64,000 bases of DNA from Anaerolineales bacterium (GCA_028278545.1 JANQED010000033.1:1-64000); one strand, 5' to 3'. Shown: positions 48,112-57,758, numbered from the stretch's first letter. Made by a program: numbers and translations. The notes: a model not told the origin generated them from the sequence alone.

Positions 48112-49344
48112 CTACGGTTCGGGGGTGGTTTCCCCCTCGGGAGAAGCATCTTCGACCCCGACTTGACACATCTCTAGTCCGGCGGTGGCGTTGTAGACGG
48201 CAATCTCGTTGTCCGGCACCAGAGCCAGCATGGATTGGAAGATAGGGATGGCCTCTCCGCAGCGATTCAGGCGTGCCAGGGTCAGCCCATAGCTGGAATA
48301 GATCTCGATGACGCGAATCCTATAAGAGATGGGGATGCCCTCCACAATCTCGCCATCGTTTGTTGTGCCGCCTTGCACTGCCAGGGTGAGATGGTTGATG
48401 GCTCTATCCAATTCGTTGTTCTTGGCGTACATGACCCCCAAGTTGCCTTGTAGACTGGCATTGGTGGGATCATCTTCGGCGGCCTGCAGGGCATATTGTG
48501 CTGCCTGGGCGTATTCGCCGATGGTGAAATAAACTCTCGAGGCCTCGTATTCGGGTGTAGGATCGGATGGGTTGAGGGAATTGGCCTGATTGAAATTCTC
48601 GACTGCCAGGTCGTAATCTCCTAAGGCGGCATAGATATAACCCGTCATCATGTAGAGATTGGGGATCTTGTTGTTGATCGCCAGGGCGGCCTTATATTCT
48701 TCAAGGGCCAGCTCGTAATTGCTCGTCCAGTACAGGACATACCCGCGTGCTCTCCTGGCCTCCAGGGAAGCCGGGTCAAGTTCGAGGGCGATCCTCGATT
48801 CATCGGCGGCCTCTTCAAAATTGCCCTTATCGACCAGGATTTCGGCGTAGACAGCATGGGCAACCGGACTATTCTCGTCAAGTTCCAGGGCGCGCTTTAC
48901 GGTCGCTTCCGCTTCCAGATAGTCGCCCTTGAAGTCCAATGCCCAGGCGCGCATGGCGTGCGCGATGGGGTTGTCAGGGTTACGGAGCAGGGCCAGTTCG
49001 GCATTTTCCAGACCCTCTTCGTAGCGCCCGGCCAGGATCTGCACCCGTGATAGCGCAACGTAATTGGCCGAATTCCCTGGATCGGCCTGGATAGCCTGCT
49101 GATAAGATTCAATGGCACTGCTCAATTTGCCCTCGTTAAAATAGGCCTCTGCCTGGTTGACGAAGGACTCAGGGCTGACAGTTGCTGTGGCTGTGGGGAT
49201 GAAAAGAGGTGGTGTCGATGGAACGACGATTTGGTTGATGTAGATAGCAGCCGCAATAAACAAGATCAACAATAGGATGCGCCAGGGATTGGAGCGTTTG
49301 CGCCGCTTCCTGAGCATGGACCATTTGCTTCCACTCAAGTACAT
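48112..49344 (-). CDS. Membrane-anchored TPR protein
   Basis: 410 aa. Basic N-terminus, TM helix about 22-40, short Pro/Thr linker, then a TPR solenoid (about 60-330; for example SSAIESYQQAIQADPGNSAN and NFEEAADESRIALELDP). The tail has NRCGEAIPIFQSML ... LEMCQ, matching the downstream paralogue. Acts probably as an extracytoplasmic protein-interaction scaffold. A TAATAT box ends 6 nt before the ATG (49356-49351), another leaderless candidate. Confidence 0.8.
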   Translation of the reverse strand: MYLSGSKWSMLRKRRKRSNPWRILLLILFIAAAIYINQIVVPSTPPLFIPTATATVSPESFVNQAEAYFNEGKLSSAIESYQQAIQADPGNSANYVALSRVQILAGRYEEGLENAELALLRNPDNPIAHAMRAWALDFKGDYLEAEATVKRALELDENSPVAHAVYAEILVDKGNFEEAADESRIALELDPASLEARRARGYVLYWTSNYELALEEYKAALAINNKIPNLYMMTGYIYAALGDYDLAVENFNQANSLNPSDPTPEYEASRVYFTIGEYAQAAQYALQAAEDDPTNASLQGNLGVMYAKNNELDRAINHLTLAVQGGTTNDGEIVEGIPISYRIRVIEIYSSYGLTLARLNRCGEAIPIFQSMLALVPDNEIAVYNATAGLEMCQVGVEDASPEGETTPEP

Positions 49345-49356
49345 GCGGCCATATTA
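49345..49356 (-). promoter_or_regulatory. -10-like box of the TPR gene pair
   Basis: Minus strand TAATAT (49356-49351), 6 nt before ATG 49344; no ribosome binding site between. Confidence 0.35.
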
Positions 49357-49455
49357 CCACCCTCCCAAATAGTTGTCCATTTTGGCTATGTATGGCGGGG
49401 AAAGCCTATTTTCGGTAGATCAATGGGGGGTAGACCCTGCTGCCGAGATATTTCT

Positions 49456-52400
49456 CTAAAACCCCTCCAGCTTACTCATATCGGCGACGCCCTGCGCCAG
49501 TGCAGCGACTCGCTGCAGCAGAGCCAGGCGGTTGTCGCGCAGCTTTTCGTCCTCCACCATCACCAACACGTCTTCGAAGAACCGGTCGATGGCAGGGATC
49601 ATCGGTTCGAAAGCAGCCAGGAAGTCGTTGACGGAGCTGGGCGCGCGGGCTATCTTTTCGGCTTTTTCTATGGCGGCGTCCAGGGCTTTCTCGGCCGGGT
49701 CAGCAACGAGGGAAACATCAAAAGTGAAAGGTGAAGCGTAGTCACGCGTGATGCGCACACAGCGTGAATAAGCCGGTAAGATGGTGTCCCAATCTCCGCG
49801 GGCGACCCACGCACTAAGTTCCTCTACAGCCTGGACTGCTTTGGCCGGGTTGTGGCCCTGGGCATTGAGAACAGCGTCCACGACATCGTAGGCGTAGCCT
49901 TTATCGAGCATAATGTTGCGCAGCCGCCTGATGATGAAGTCCAGGCATTCGACCTGGGATTCAGCGGAGGCCTCGATGGTTAGATTCCTCGCCGCAGCTT
50001 CAAGCCCCACGCGGATGTCGAAATCCAAATCCCAGGCAATCAAATTTCTCACCAGGCCAAGGGCGGCGCGGCGCAGAGCGAAGGGGTCTTTGTTCCCGGA
50101 GGGAGCTAGCCTGGCAGCGAAGAGGCCCGCCAGCGAGTCCAGGCGGTCAGCCAGGCCGACGGCCAGTCCCGGCTTGGTCTTTGGGGTAATGTCGTTGGCG
50201 GAGCGGGGTAAATAGTGCTCGAAGATAGCTTCGGCCACCCCCTCAGGCTCGCCAGCGTTGCGCGCATAATCGCGCCCCATGACCCCTTGGAGGGAGGTCA
50301 TCTCGACGACCATTTGGGAGGCCAAGTCGGCTTTGCAGAGTCGGGCGGCCCGGTGTGCGGTTGTGTCCTCCTCGGGGGTAAGACCAAGCATGGGGGACAG
50401 GACACCAACCAACCCCTCGATGCGCTGGGTCTTGTCCAGCATCGAACCCAATTCGGTTTGGAAGGTCAGTTTCGCCAATTCAGGTAGGAAGTCTTCCAAC
50501 TTCGCTTTCATATCTTCGCGCACGAAATAGGCCGCATCGGCGAAGCGGGCGCGGATGACGTCTTCATTGCCGCGTTTGATCAAATCGTATGGGCCGTCGC
50601 CGGGCTTGTTGGCAACAGTGATGAAGTAAGGGAGCAGCGTAGCAGGGGAAGCGTTCCCCGAGCCTCCCTCTACGGGGAAATAGCGCTGGTGTTTTTTCAT
50701 CACCGAGATGAGCACTTCGGCTGGCAGTTCCAGGTGGCGGGGGTTGAATTCGCCGAGCAGTGCGGTGGGCGCTTCGACCAGATGGGTGACTTCGAGGAGC
50801 AAGTGGGGATCAGCAGGGATCTGGCCCTCCACTTGTGCTGCCAGGGCGTGGACCTGCTTCTCAATGTTGGCTTTGCGCTTCTCTGGGTCCAGCAGGATGC
50901 CTTGGGCTTTGATCTTGGGGAAGTAATCGGCAGGGTTTTGAATGGTGATGGTTTCGGATTCACTGAATCGCAGGCCGCGGGTGGTATTCCCAGCCTGGAG
51001 ACCGGCATATGCGAAGGGGATCACGGTTTGGCCATGGAGTGCCAGCAGCCAACGGATGGGGCGGGAGAAAGCAATATTGGTCTGGTTCCAGCGCATGGCT
51101 TTGACGAAATTGATTTCGGCAATCAGGTTGGGCAGGGCCTCGGTGAGGACCTCCGAGGCGGCGCGGCCAGCCTGCCGCACGACGGCGACGACATATTCAC
51201 CGCCGTCGATCTCTCGGACCTCTAATTTGCTGGCGTCAAGGCCCTTGGAACGGGCAAAGCCCTCGGCGGCCTTGGTCGGAAGGCCATCTGCGTCGAAGGC
51301 CCGCTTGGCGGGGGGGCCTTTGACCAGCTCTTCGAGATCATCCTGACGGGGAGCCAGCTCATCGACATGGATGACCAACCGGCGTGGAGTGCCCAGGATG
51401 TTGATCCCGCCGTGTTCCAGGCGAAGCCGCTCCAGCATGGCGGGAACGCGCTGGCGCAGTTGTGCCAGGGCGTCTTCCAGATCGCCGGGGGGCAGCTCCT
51501 CGGTGCCGATTTCCACGAGCAGAGGGGCAGGGGTATCGGGAGGTTTTGGGGAGGCTGCTTCGTTCCTCTGCTCCTCCGTCCCCTCGCTCGTTGGCTCATC
51601 CAGCCAGGGGAATTCCAATCGTTGGCGTTGTTCGATGTAAGCCTCGGCCACGCGGCGGGAGAGTCCGCGCATGCGACGGAAATAAGCAGCCCGCTCGGTA
51701 ACGCCTACCGCGCCGCGGGTATCGAGGATGTTGAAAGTGTGCGAGCATTTGAGCACGTAATCGTGGGCGGGGAGCACCTGCTGGTCTTCCAAACAAGTCT
51801 CTGCCTCGGCTTCATAGAGATCGAACATCTGGCGCAGGCGTTCGACATCGGCCAGTTCGAAGGCATATTTACTGGATTCCTGCTCGTTCTGCAGGTAGAC
51901 ATCCCCATAGGTCATGTGCTGGTTCCAGCGGATGTCGCGGAAATCGCGCACCCCCTGGATAGCCATGGCGATGCGTTCGAGGCCATAAGTCAGCTCGACG
52001 GCTACGGGGTCCAGGTTTTGCCCGCCGACTTGCTGGAAGTAAGTGAATTGGGTGATCTCCAGGCCATCCAGCCAGACTTCCCACCCCAGGCCCCAGGCCG
52101 AGATGGCGGGTTGGGCCCAGTTATCCTCCACGAAGCGGATATCGTGTTTGTGTGGATCAATGCCCAGCGCAACCAGCGATTCCAAGTAAAGCTCCTGCGG
52201 ATTCCCCGGGTCGGGTTTGAGGATGACCTGATACTGGATGTGCTGGTAGAAGCGATTGGGATTCTCCCCGTAGCGGCCATCGTCGGGGCGGATGGAGGGC
52301 TCTACGTAGGCCACATTCCAGGGTTCTGGACCGAGCACGCGCAGCACGGTGCCCGGGTTCATGGTGCCCGCGCCGACCTCGGTGTGGTAGGGCTGCCAGA

Positions 52401-52473
52401 TCAGACACCCTTTTTCATGCCAGAAATTTTGCAGGGTGATGATCAGCGATTGGAAATCTAGCGGTTGCGTCAT
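49456..52473 (-). CDS. glyQS: Glycyl-tRNA synthetase, fused alpha and beta subunits
   Basis: 1005 aa. Residues 1 to about 290 are the alpha (catalytic) chain: [60 protein letters not shown]. After a Glu/Pro-rich linker (about 290-325) comes the beta chain: [19 protein letters not shown] through HD-like and anticodon-binding parts to the end. Bacteria of the alpha2-beta2 type usually have two genes; fusion is known in a few phyla. ATG 52473 (MTQPLDFQ) is used; in-frame codons upstream add 29 unlikely residues. A -10 TATAAT lies at 52521-52516. Confidence 0.96.
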   Translation of the reverse strand: MTQPLDFQSLIITLQNFWHEKGCLIWQPYHTEVGAGTMNPGTVLRVLGPEPWNVAYVEPSIRPDDGRYGENPNRFYQHIQYQVILKPDPGNPQELYLESLVALGIDPHKHDIRFVEDNWAQPAISAWGLGWEVWLDGLEITQFTYFQQVGGQNLDPVAVELTYGLERIAMAIQGVRDFRDIRWNQHMTYGDVYLQNEQESSKYAFELADVERLRQMFDLYEAEAETCLEDQQVLPAHDYVLKCSHTFNILDTRGAVGVTERAAYFRRMRGLSRRVAEAYIEQRQRLEFPWLDEPTSEGTEEQRNEAASPKPPDTPAPLLVEIGTEELPPGDLEDALAQLRQRVPAMLERLRLEHGGINILGTPRRLVIHVDELAPRQDDLEELVKGPPAKRAFDADGLPTKAAEGFARSKGLDASKLEVREIDGGEYVVAVVRQAGRAASEVLTEALPNLIAEINFVKAMRWNQTNIAFSRPIRWLLALHGQTVIPFAYAGLQAGNTTRGLRFSESETITIQNPADYFPKIKAQGILLDPEKRKANIEKQVHALAAQVEGQIPADPHLLLEVTHLVEAPTALLGEFNPRHLELPAEVLISVMKKHQRYFPVEGGSGNASPATLLPYFITVANKPGDGPYDLIKRGNEDVIRARFADAAYFVREDMKAKLEDFLPELAKLTFQTELGSMLDKTQRIEGLVGVLSPMLGLTPEEDTTAHRAARLCKADLASQMVVEMTSLQGVMGRDYARNAGEPEGVAEAIFEHYLPRSANDITPKTKPGLAVGLADRLDSLAGLFAARLAPSGNKDPFALRRAALGLVRNLIAWDLDFDIRVGLEAAARNLTIEASAESQVECLDFIIRRLRNIMLDKGYAYDVVDAVLNAQGHNPAKAVQAVEELSAWVARGDWDTILPAYSRCVRITRDYASPFTFDVSLVADPAEKALDAAIEKAEKIARAPSSVNDFLAAFEPMIPAIDRFFEDVLVMVEDEKLRDNRLALLQRVAALAQGVADMSKLEGF

Positions 52474-52515
52474 AAGTTTATTTCTTTGGTGATTCGTTGG
52501 AAATCTTGAAGTGGG

Positions 52516-52521
52516 ATTATA
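52516..52521 (-). promoter_or_regulatory. -10 box of glyQS
   Basis: Minus-strand TATAAT 42 nt before the glyQS start, with only a weak -35 (TACGCA) at 17 nt. No T-box leader is recognisable. Confidence 0.45.
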
Positions 52522-52559
52522 CCCCTTGAGTGATAAACTGCGTACGGGTTCGTAAAACA

Positions 52560-52595
52560 AAGCACCGCCGCGTTATTGACCAGGCGGCGGTGCTT
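52560..52595 (-). terminator. Terminator of the DsbA-like gene
   Basis: AAGCACCGCCGC / GCGGCGGTGCTT, perfect 12-bp stem, 12-nt loop. On the minus strand it is followed by TTGTTTT. Confidence 0.88.
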
Positions 52596-52625
52596 GAAGA
52601 ATAACAGCTTTCGATATTTTGAGGA

Positions 52626-53444
52626 TCAGGGGATCTCCCCGGCCAATTCTTGGTCGATCAGATTCTGGAAGACTTCGAATGGCTGCGCTCCTACAACTGC
52701 AATGCCGTTGATGAAGAAAGTCGGCGTCGAACGCACACCTAAGTTCACGGCGAACTCATAGTCGCGCTGAACTTCCTCGTTTTGGCGTCCGCTGTCCAGA
52801 CATTCGCTGAAAGCCTCCATATCCAATCCCAGATCGCTGGCGTATTGGTGGTAGGCGCTCTCGCTAAGCCCCAGCTCCATGCTGAAAAGCAGTTCGTTGT
52901 ATTCCCAATAGGTGTTTTGCTCCCCGGCGCAATTGGCTGCGGCTGCGGCTGGTGTGGCATTGGCATGGATGGTGGTGAGCGGGAAATCTCGGTAAACCAG
53001 GCGCACCTGGTCGGGATAGGCAGCCTGAATTTGGGGCCAAACCTCCGCATGCCAGCGACGGCAATAAGGACATTCGAAATCGCTGAACTCTATGATCGTA
53101 ATGGGGGCTTCATCAGGCCCCAAAACGGGATCATCGTCTTCGGGGACATCGTAGCGCTGCACTGGTTGGGGCTGGGTTTGCGCCTGTTCTGGCGCGGCGA
53201 CCGGGACTGTCTCTGGGGTGGCGCGGCCCCAGAAAAGATAGCCTGCCGCCAATCCAACGACAAAAGCCAGTGGCAGCAGCGCCGCGTAAACATGGGAACG
53301 CTTGAAAGTCAGCGTGTTTACTTGGGGTGGTTCTTCTGTTTTGGATGCCTCGACCTCAGTTTCAGGGTGGTCTTGGAGTTCGGGGTCCAGTTCCTGAGGA
53401 ATTTCACTCTCGTCTTGAGGGGTAGTCTGCTCTTCTGTCATCAT
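52626..53444 (-). CDS. Membrane-anchored DsbA-family thiol oxidoreductase
   Basis: 272 aa. Acidic cytoplasmic N-terminus (1-48), one TM helix (about 51-72), Pro/Gln-rich linker, then a thioredoxin fold with C125-PY-C128 (DFECPYCRRW) and the cis-Pro loop GVRSTPTFFING. Helical insert Cys at AANCAGE and SECLDS may form a second disulfide. Similar to the DsbA/BdbD-like secreted oxidoreductases of Gram-positives and Chloroflexota. It may make the disulfides predicted in the kinase and TPR ectodomains. TATAAT (53457-53452) is 7 nt before the ATG. Confidence 0.92.
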   Translation of the reverse strand: MMTEEQTTPQDESEIPQELDPELQDHPETEVEASKTEEPPQVNTLTFKRSHVYAALLPLAFVVGLAAGYLFWGRATPETVPVAAPEQAQTQPQPVQRYDVPEDDDPVLGPDEAPITIIEFSDFECPYCRRWHAEVWPQIQAAYPDQVRLVYRDFPLTTIHANATPAAAAANCAGEQNTYWEYNELLFSMELGLSESAYHQYASDLGLDMEAFSECLDSGRQNEEVQRDYEFAVNLGVRSTPTFFINGIAVVGAQPFEVFQNLIDQELAGEIP

Positions 53445-53457
53445 GGCGGCGATTATA
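53445..53457 (-). promoter_or_regulatory. -10 box of the leaderless DsbA-like gene
   Basis: TATAAT on the minus strand, 7 nt before ATG 53444; a second ATG follows at once (MMTEEQ). Confidence 0.45.
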
Positions 53458-53593
53458 TCATGGGGAAATTTATGGGAGGTTAGAGAATGTGGGGTGCGGG
53501 TGGATTCTCATGTACCTTGGCATCCAACATACGCCGAGTCACCCTTGTATTTCGGCCGGGATTCTTGTAAACTGTTGTCAGGAGTTGCACCGG

Positions 53594-54004
53594 ATGCCTG
53601 AAGAAATCTTGGCCCAAAACCGGGAAGTATCCCTTTACATGGCAAACGCTCGAGAGATGCTCGAGGCTGCACAGTTGATGTTGGATAACGGCTTCTATGG
53701 TTCTGCTATCAACCGGGCTTACTACGCGGTTTTCTATGCGGCTAACGCTCTGCTGGCTACTAAGAGATTAGCCCGCAATAAGCACAGTGGGGTCATCAGC
53801 GCCTTCCGACAACACTTTGTGAAAACTGCTTTTATTGAGAATGAGTACAGTGATGTTTATGGGCGGCTTTTCGCTGATCGTCATATTAGCGATTACGAGA
53901 TTAACGACGCTGTGGAAGAAGAACAAGTGTCTGTAGATGTCGATGACGCGCGACGGTTTGTAGCACGTATGGGCAACTATTTAACCGAGGAGGGGTGGCT
54001 ATGA
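53594..54004 (+). CDS. HEPN-domain protein, second copy
   Basis: 136 aa from ATG 53594, with AGGAG at 53580-53584. HEPN (PF05168-type) helices: ANAREMLEAAQLMLDNGFYG, SAINRAYYAVFYAANALL. RAYYAVF is a common signature of this subgroup. It overlaps the following MNT gene by 4 nt (ATGA), in the order HEPN then MNT, the reverse of the pair at 26.7 kb. The subfamily also differs, so this is an independent acquisition. A+T-richer than its neighbours. Confidence 0.87.
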   Translation: MPEEILAQNREVSLYMANAREMLEAAQLMLDNGFYGSAINRAYYAVFYAANALLATKRLARNKHSGVISAFRQHFVKTAFIENEYSDVYGRLFADRHISDYEINDAVEEEQVSVDVDDARRFVARMGNYLTEEGWL

Positions 54005-54363
54005 CTCTTCAGCTTGCCACTCTGCTTCAACCTCATGAACATACTGCAATTGACTCTTTTTTAGCGCGGCTGCACGATGAACACGGGGATAGGGTAGTTG
54101 ACTCGGTATTGTTTGGGTCGAAGGCACGGGGAGATAATTTACCAGAATCAGATATTGACATCCTGCTCATCGTGGATCAAGAAGATTGGCGTTTTCGGCA
54201 TCAAATCAGTGATATTGCTTCTGGAATAGCGTTAGAATACGATGTCCTGATCGGTGCCTTTGTTATAAGTCAAGAGCGGTGGGAGATGATGAAACGCGAG
54301 CGGTTCAGCCTGTACGAGAACGTGGCCCGGGATGGTATTCCCCTCCCTCTGGGGGCAGATTGA
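54001..54363 (+). CDS. MNT-type nucleotidyltransferase, second copy
   Basis: 120 aa from ATG 54001; GTG 53995 is an alternative. Motif GSKARG-x6-SDIDILLIVD is complete, so AMP transfer to the HEPN partner is plausible. Its last 59 nt overlap the 3' end of the convergent dus gene on the other strand; the overlap encodes its final LYENVARDGIPLPLGAD. The overlap suggests the module was inserted so that it read into dus, or that one end was extended. Confidence 0.87.
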   Translation: MTLQLATLLQPHEHTAIDSFLARLHDEHGDRVVDSVLFGSKARGDNLPESDIDILLIVDQEDWRFRHQISDIASGIALEYDVLIGAFVISQERWEMMKRERFSLYENVARDGIPLPLGAD

Positions 54364-55315
54364 CCGACTCGATAATCTCATAGAGAAGGGTTAAGAACTC
54401 CTCCGGCTGTTTGCTGGTGAGCAGTTTTTTGCGGGTTTCTTTCGATAGGGGATAGGGGGAAAGATAGCGCGCGGCGTGTTTGCGGAAGAGCACCAGGCCA
54501 ATCTGCTCCCCGTAGAATGCCAGATTGCGCTCCAGGTGTTCCAGCATCATCTCACGGACTTGCTCGAAGCTGACTTGCCCGCGGTCGAGGCGGGAGAAGA
54601 TCCACGGGTTGCCGATGGCGGCACGGCCGATCATGACAGCATCACAGCCAGTATATTCTTTCATGCTGCCGATGTCGGCGACGGTCTTCACATCGCCGTT
54701 GCCGATCACTGGGATGTTCACAGCATCTTTGACCTCGGCGATGGCCTCCCAATTGGCCTTCCCCCCGTAGCCCTGGGCTTTGGTACGTCCGTGCAGGGCG
54801 ATCAATGCGCCGCCGTTCTCCTCGACGATGCGGGCGATCAGGGGGTAGTTGCGAGTGTCGTCATCCCAGCCCAGGCGGATTTTCCCTGTCAGGGGGATCT
54901 CCAGGGAAGCGGATAAGAGCTTGAAAATGCGCGCCACCTTCAAGGGAGTCCGCATCAGCCCCGCGCCGGCGCCGCGGTTGGCGATGGTCTTGGAGGGGCA
55001 GCCCATATTGATATCGACGATATCTGCACCAAGCTCCTGGGCGCGTTCGGCAGCGGCGAGCATCACCTCAGGATCATCCCCGTAAATCTGGATCACTACC
55101 GGGCGTTCGTCTTCCTCATAATGTAACTTGTCGGCGACCTGTTTTGGGGGATTAAAGATGTCCTCGGCCTTGATGAATTCGGTGTAGCTCATCGCTGAAC
55201 CTAGTTCGCGGCACAGGGAGCGGAAGGGCCAATCCGAAAAGCCGTCCATCGGCGAGAGGATCGCATCTCCATGAATGGAGATCAGCCCAACGTGGAAGGA
55301 GGGGGCGGATGGCAT
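54305..55315 (-). CDS. dus: tRNA-dihydrouridine synthase
   Basis: 336 aa FMN-dependent enzyme that reduces uridines in tRNA D-loops. AILSPMDGFSDWPFRSLCRE, catalytic Cys in INMGCPSKT (C106), IRLGWDDD, ALHGRTKAQGYGGKANWE and VIGNGDVK are all family features. Which uridine it modifies (DusA, B or C type) is not clear. It lies 6 nt before the SPL-like radical-SAM gene end, on the same strand, and its C-terminal 19 codons overlap the MNT gene. Confidence 0.95.
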   Translation of the reverse strand: MPSAPSFHVGLISIHGDAILSPMDGFSDWPFRSLCRELGSAMSYTEFIKAEDIFNPPKQVADKLHYEEDERPVVIQIYGDDPEVMLAAAERAQELGADIVDINMGCPSKTIANRGAGAGLMRTPLKVARIFKLLSASLEIPLTGKIRLGWDDDTRNYPLIARIVEENGGALIALHGRTKAQGYGGKANWEAIAEVKDAVNIPVIGNGDVKTVADIGSMKEYTGCDAVMIGRAAIGNPWIFSRLDRGQVSFEQVREMMLEHLERNLAFYGEQIGLVLFRKHAARYLSPYPLSKETRKKLLTSKQPEEFLTLLYEIIESVNLPPEGGEYHPGPRSRTG

Positions 55316-55321
55316 AGGCTT

Positions 55322-56203
55322 TTAGAGAAGCCTCATCTGGCGGCTCTGCTTGGTGATCTTCTGGGGTGTGAAGACGGGCATCTTTGTGGTAATGCCGTAT
55401 TTGTGGACAGCCTTCTGGAAGATTTCATCCAATTCGCCCCAATTGGGCGCGTTGCAAATATATTGTTCCCCGTAGCGCCGCACGTATTTCTCTTTGACCC
55501 CTGGGAAAAGTTGATCGAGTTTGGCATAGTAATAATCGCGAGACCCCTCTCGCAGACTCATACCGAACCAGGGCAGGATGTAGGAGGCGCCGTTTTGGTG
55601 GGCCAGTTCGACAAGGCGAGCGATGTTCTCGGGGGTGTCCTCGATGAAGGGCAGGATGGGCTGCATGGTGACCCCGGTGAGGATGCCAGCTTCGTTGAGT
55701 TGGCGCATGGCCTCGAAGCGGTCTGAAGATGGCGGCGCGCCCGGTTCGAGCTTTCTGGCCAGGTCGTCATCGGCGGTGGTGATGGTGAAACTGACCGCGG
55801 CGTAGACCTGGTTGATCTCCTGCAGGGTTTCCAGGTCGCGCAGCACCAGGTTGCTCTTGGTGATGATGTGTACGGGGAATTGGTTCCTGGCGATGACCTC
55901 CAAGGCCCGGCCGGTGAGGTTGATTTTGCGCTCGATGGGCATATAGGGGTCGTTCATCGCGCCGGTGCCGATGGTGCCGCGCACGCGTTTGCGAGGGAGC
56001 ACATCCTCTAAGAGTTCGATGGTATTGGCCTTGATGTGGATATCGGCAAAGTTCTCGATCTGGTAGCAGGTGGAGCGCGAATCGCAGTAGATGCACTGGT
56101 GCTGGCAGCCGCGATAGAGATTCATGTTGTATTTCAGCCCAAAATAGGTGTCGGGCTGCTTGACATGGTTGAGGATGGTCTTGCTGTGGATCTCTTTGAT
56201 CAT
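55322..56203 (-). CDS. SPL-family radical SAM protein
   Basis: 293 aa from ATG 56203; a TTG at 56248 would overlap radA and adds no conserved residues. Cluster motif C33-QHQ-C37-IY-C40 (YRGCQHQCIYCDSR), then GTMNDPY-like TGAMNDPYMPIE and ITKSNLVLRD, the pattern of the widespread Rv2578c/SplB-like group. True spore photoproduct lyase needs an extra catalytic Cys that I do not see, and the host shows no sporulation genes, so DNA repair by this protein is unproven. Lies between radA and dus. Confidence 0.88.
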   Translation of the reverse strand: MIKEIHSKTILNHVKQPDTYFGLKYNMNLYRGCQHQCIYCDSRSTCYQIENFADIHIKANTIELLEDVLPRKRVRGTIGTGAMNDPYMPIERKINLTGRALEVIARNQFPVHIITKSNLVLRDLETLQEINQVYAAVSFTITTADDDLARKLEPGAPPSSDRFEAMRQLNEAGILTGVTMQPILPFIEDTPENIARLVELAHQNGASYILPWFGMSLREGSRDYYYAKLDQLFPGVKEKYVRRYGEQYICNAPNWGELDEIFQKAVHKYGITTKMPVFTPQKITKQSRQMRLL

Positions 56204-56237
56204 GGGATCAGCTTCAATCGGGCTTCCGAAGTCGGAA

Positions 56238-57644
56238 TTATGCCTCAACCAGGGCTTGATTCAACGCCTCCCTCAGTGACCTCGCCTCCACCACGTCGAT
56301 CCCCTCAGGCCAGGGCTGGCTCTTGCGCAAGCGCCTGGGCACGATGGCGGTTTTGAAGCCCAATTTGGCGGCTTCGCGCAGGCGGGCTTCCATTTGACCC
56401 ACCATGCGCAGCTCGCCGGAGAGGCCCAGTTCACCGATGAGCACTGTATCGGCGCGCACGGGGGCATCCTTGACCGAGGAAGCGATGGCTGTGGCGACAG
56501 CCAGGTCTGCGGCGGGTTCGCTGATCTTCAGGCCGCTGATCACATTGACGAAGACGTCCTGCTCGGCCAGGCGGACCCCCACGCGGCGGCTGAGCACAGC
56601 CACGGTCAGCAGCAGGCGGTTGAAGTCGATGCCGTTGGGGGTGCGGCGGGGGTTGCCAAAGGAGGTGTGGCTGGTCAGCCCCTGGATTTCCACGAGCAAA
56701 GGGCGGGTGCCCTCCATGGTCACCGCGATGGCCGAGCCGGGAGCGTTGACCATGCGTTCTGCAAGGAAGGCCTCCGAGGGGTTGCTGACTTCGATCAAGC
56801 CGCGGTCGCGCATCTCGAAGACGCCTACCTCCGAGGTGGCTCCATAACGGTTCTTGACCGTGCGCAGCAGGCGATAAAGCTGAAAACGATCTCCCTCCAG
56901 GTAGAGTACGGTATCAACGATGTGCTCCAGGACGCGCGGCCCAGCGATGGTGCCTTCTTTGGTGACGTGCCCAATGATGAAAACCGTTATCCCGCTTGAT
57001 TTGGCTAACTCCCGCAGCCGGGAGGCGGTCTCGCGCACCTGGGAGACCGAACCGGCGGAAGACTCGAGTTGGGGGAGATAGGTGGTCTGGATGGAGTCCA
57101 CTACGATCAATTGGGGCTTGATTTCCTGGATGTGCTCCAGGATGACGTCCAGGTTGGTCTCGGTGACCAGGAAGAGGTCTTCGGGCAGCCCCTCTCCCCT
57201 CCCCTGATCCGCGGAGTCAGGGCTTAAGATGCGCATGGCGCGCATTTTGATCTGCCGGTCGGATTCTTCGCCGGAGATGTACAAGACCGTGCTCTGGCGG
57301 GCCATCTCCAAAGTGGCTTGCAGCAGCAAGGTCGATTTGCCGATGCCGGGATCGCCACCGATGAGCACCACGGAGCCGGGGACGATGCCACCGCCTAGCA
57401 CCCGAGAGAACTCCTCAATGGGCACGGGGATGCGCTCTTCGACATCTGCGCTGATGTCCGACAAGCGCCTGGGTGTGGAGCGCTCCCCGAGGCTGGGACG
57501 AGCGTGTTTGACGGCCGTGGGGGTCTTTTCGATGACCTCCTCGACCATGCTGTTCCAGGCGTTGCACTTGGGGCAGCGGCCCATTTGCTTGGGTGAGATG
57601 CGTCCACACTCCTGACAGACGTATTGTGTATATGTTTTTGCCAT
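56238..57644 (-). CDS. radA: DNA repair protein RadA
   Basis: 468 aa. Zinc finger C10-x2-C13-x10-C24-x2-C27, RecA-like core with Walker A GGDPGIGKST (96-105), the family's KNRYG motif (264-268) and a Lon-type C-terminal domain. It is a DNA helicase/branch-migration factor in recombination and transformation. All motifs intact. A minus-strand TATAAT (57715-57710) about 66 nt upstream may be its -10. Confidence 0.97.
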   Translation of the reverse strand: MAKTYTQYVCQECGRISPKQMGRCPKCNAWNSMVEEVIEKTPTAVKHARPSLGERSTPRRLSDISADVEERIPVPIEEFSRVLGGGIVPGSVVLIGGDPGIGKSTLLLQATLEMARQSTVLYISGEESDRQIKMRAMRILSPDSADQGRGEGLPEDLFLVTETNLDVILEHIQEIKPQLIVVDSIQTTYLPQLESSAGSVSQVRETASRLRELAKSSGITVFIIGHVTKEGTIAGPRVLEHIVDTVLYLEGDRFQLYRLLRTVKNRYGATSEVGVFEMRDRGLIEVSNPSEAFLAERMVNAPGSAIAVTMEGTRPLLVEIQGLTSHTSFGNPRRTPNGIDFNRLLLTVAVLSRRVGVRLAEQDVFVNVISGLKISEPAADLAVATAIASSVKDAPVRADTVLIGELGLSGELRMVGQMEARLREAAKLGFKTAIVPRRLRKSQPWPEGIDVVEARSLREALNQALVEA

Positions 57645-57720
57645 GATTGCAAGTACCAGTGAGCGTCTTTCGATTGATTGCGGAGAAACTGCGCTCGTTC
57701 GTCCCGTCTATTATAAACGA

Positions 57721-57758
57721 ACAGGGCACGGTAACCTTGGTGGTTAGCCGTGCCCTGT
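57721..57758 (-). terminator. Terminator of clpC
   Basis: ACAGGGCACGG / CCGTGCCCTGT, extended by TAACC/GGTTA with one bulged G to 16 bp. The minus strand continues TCGTTTATAAT, which is also the likely radA -10. Confidence 0.75.

Noticed and set aside
52474-52560. T-box riboswitch before glyQS
   Set aside because: The leader is short and lacks both the T-box sequence and a specifier stem.
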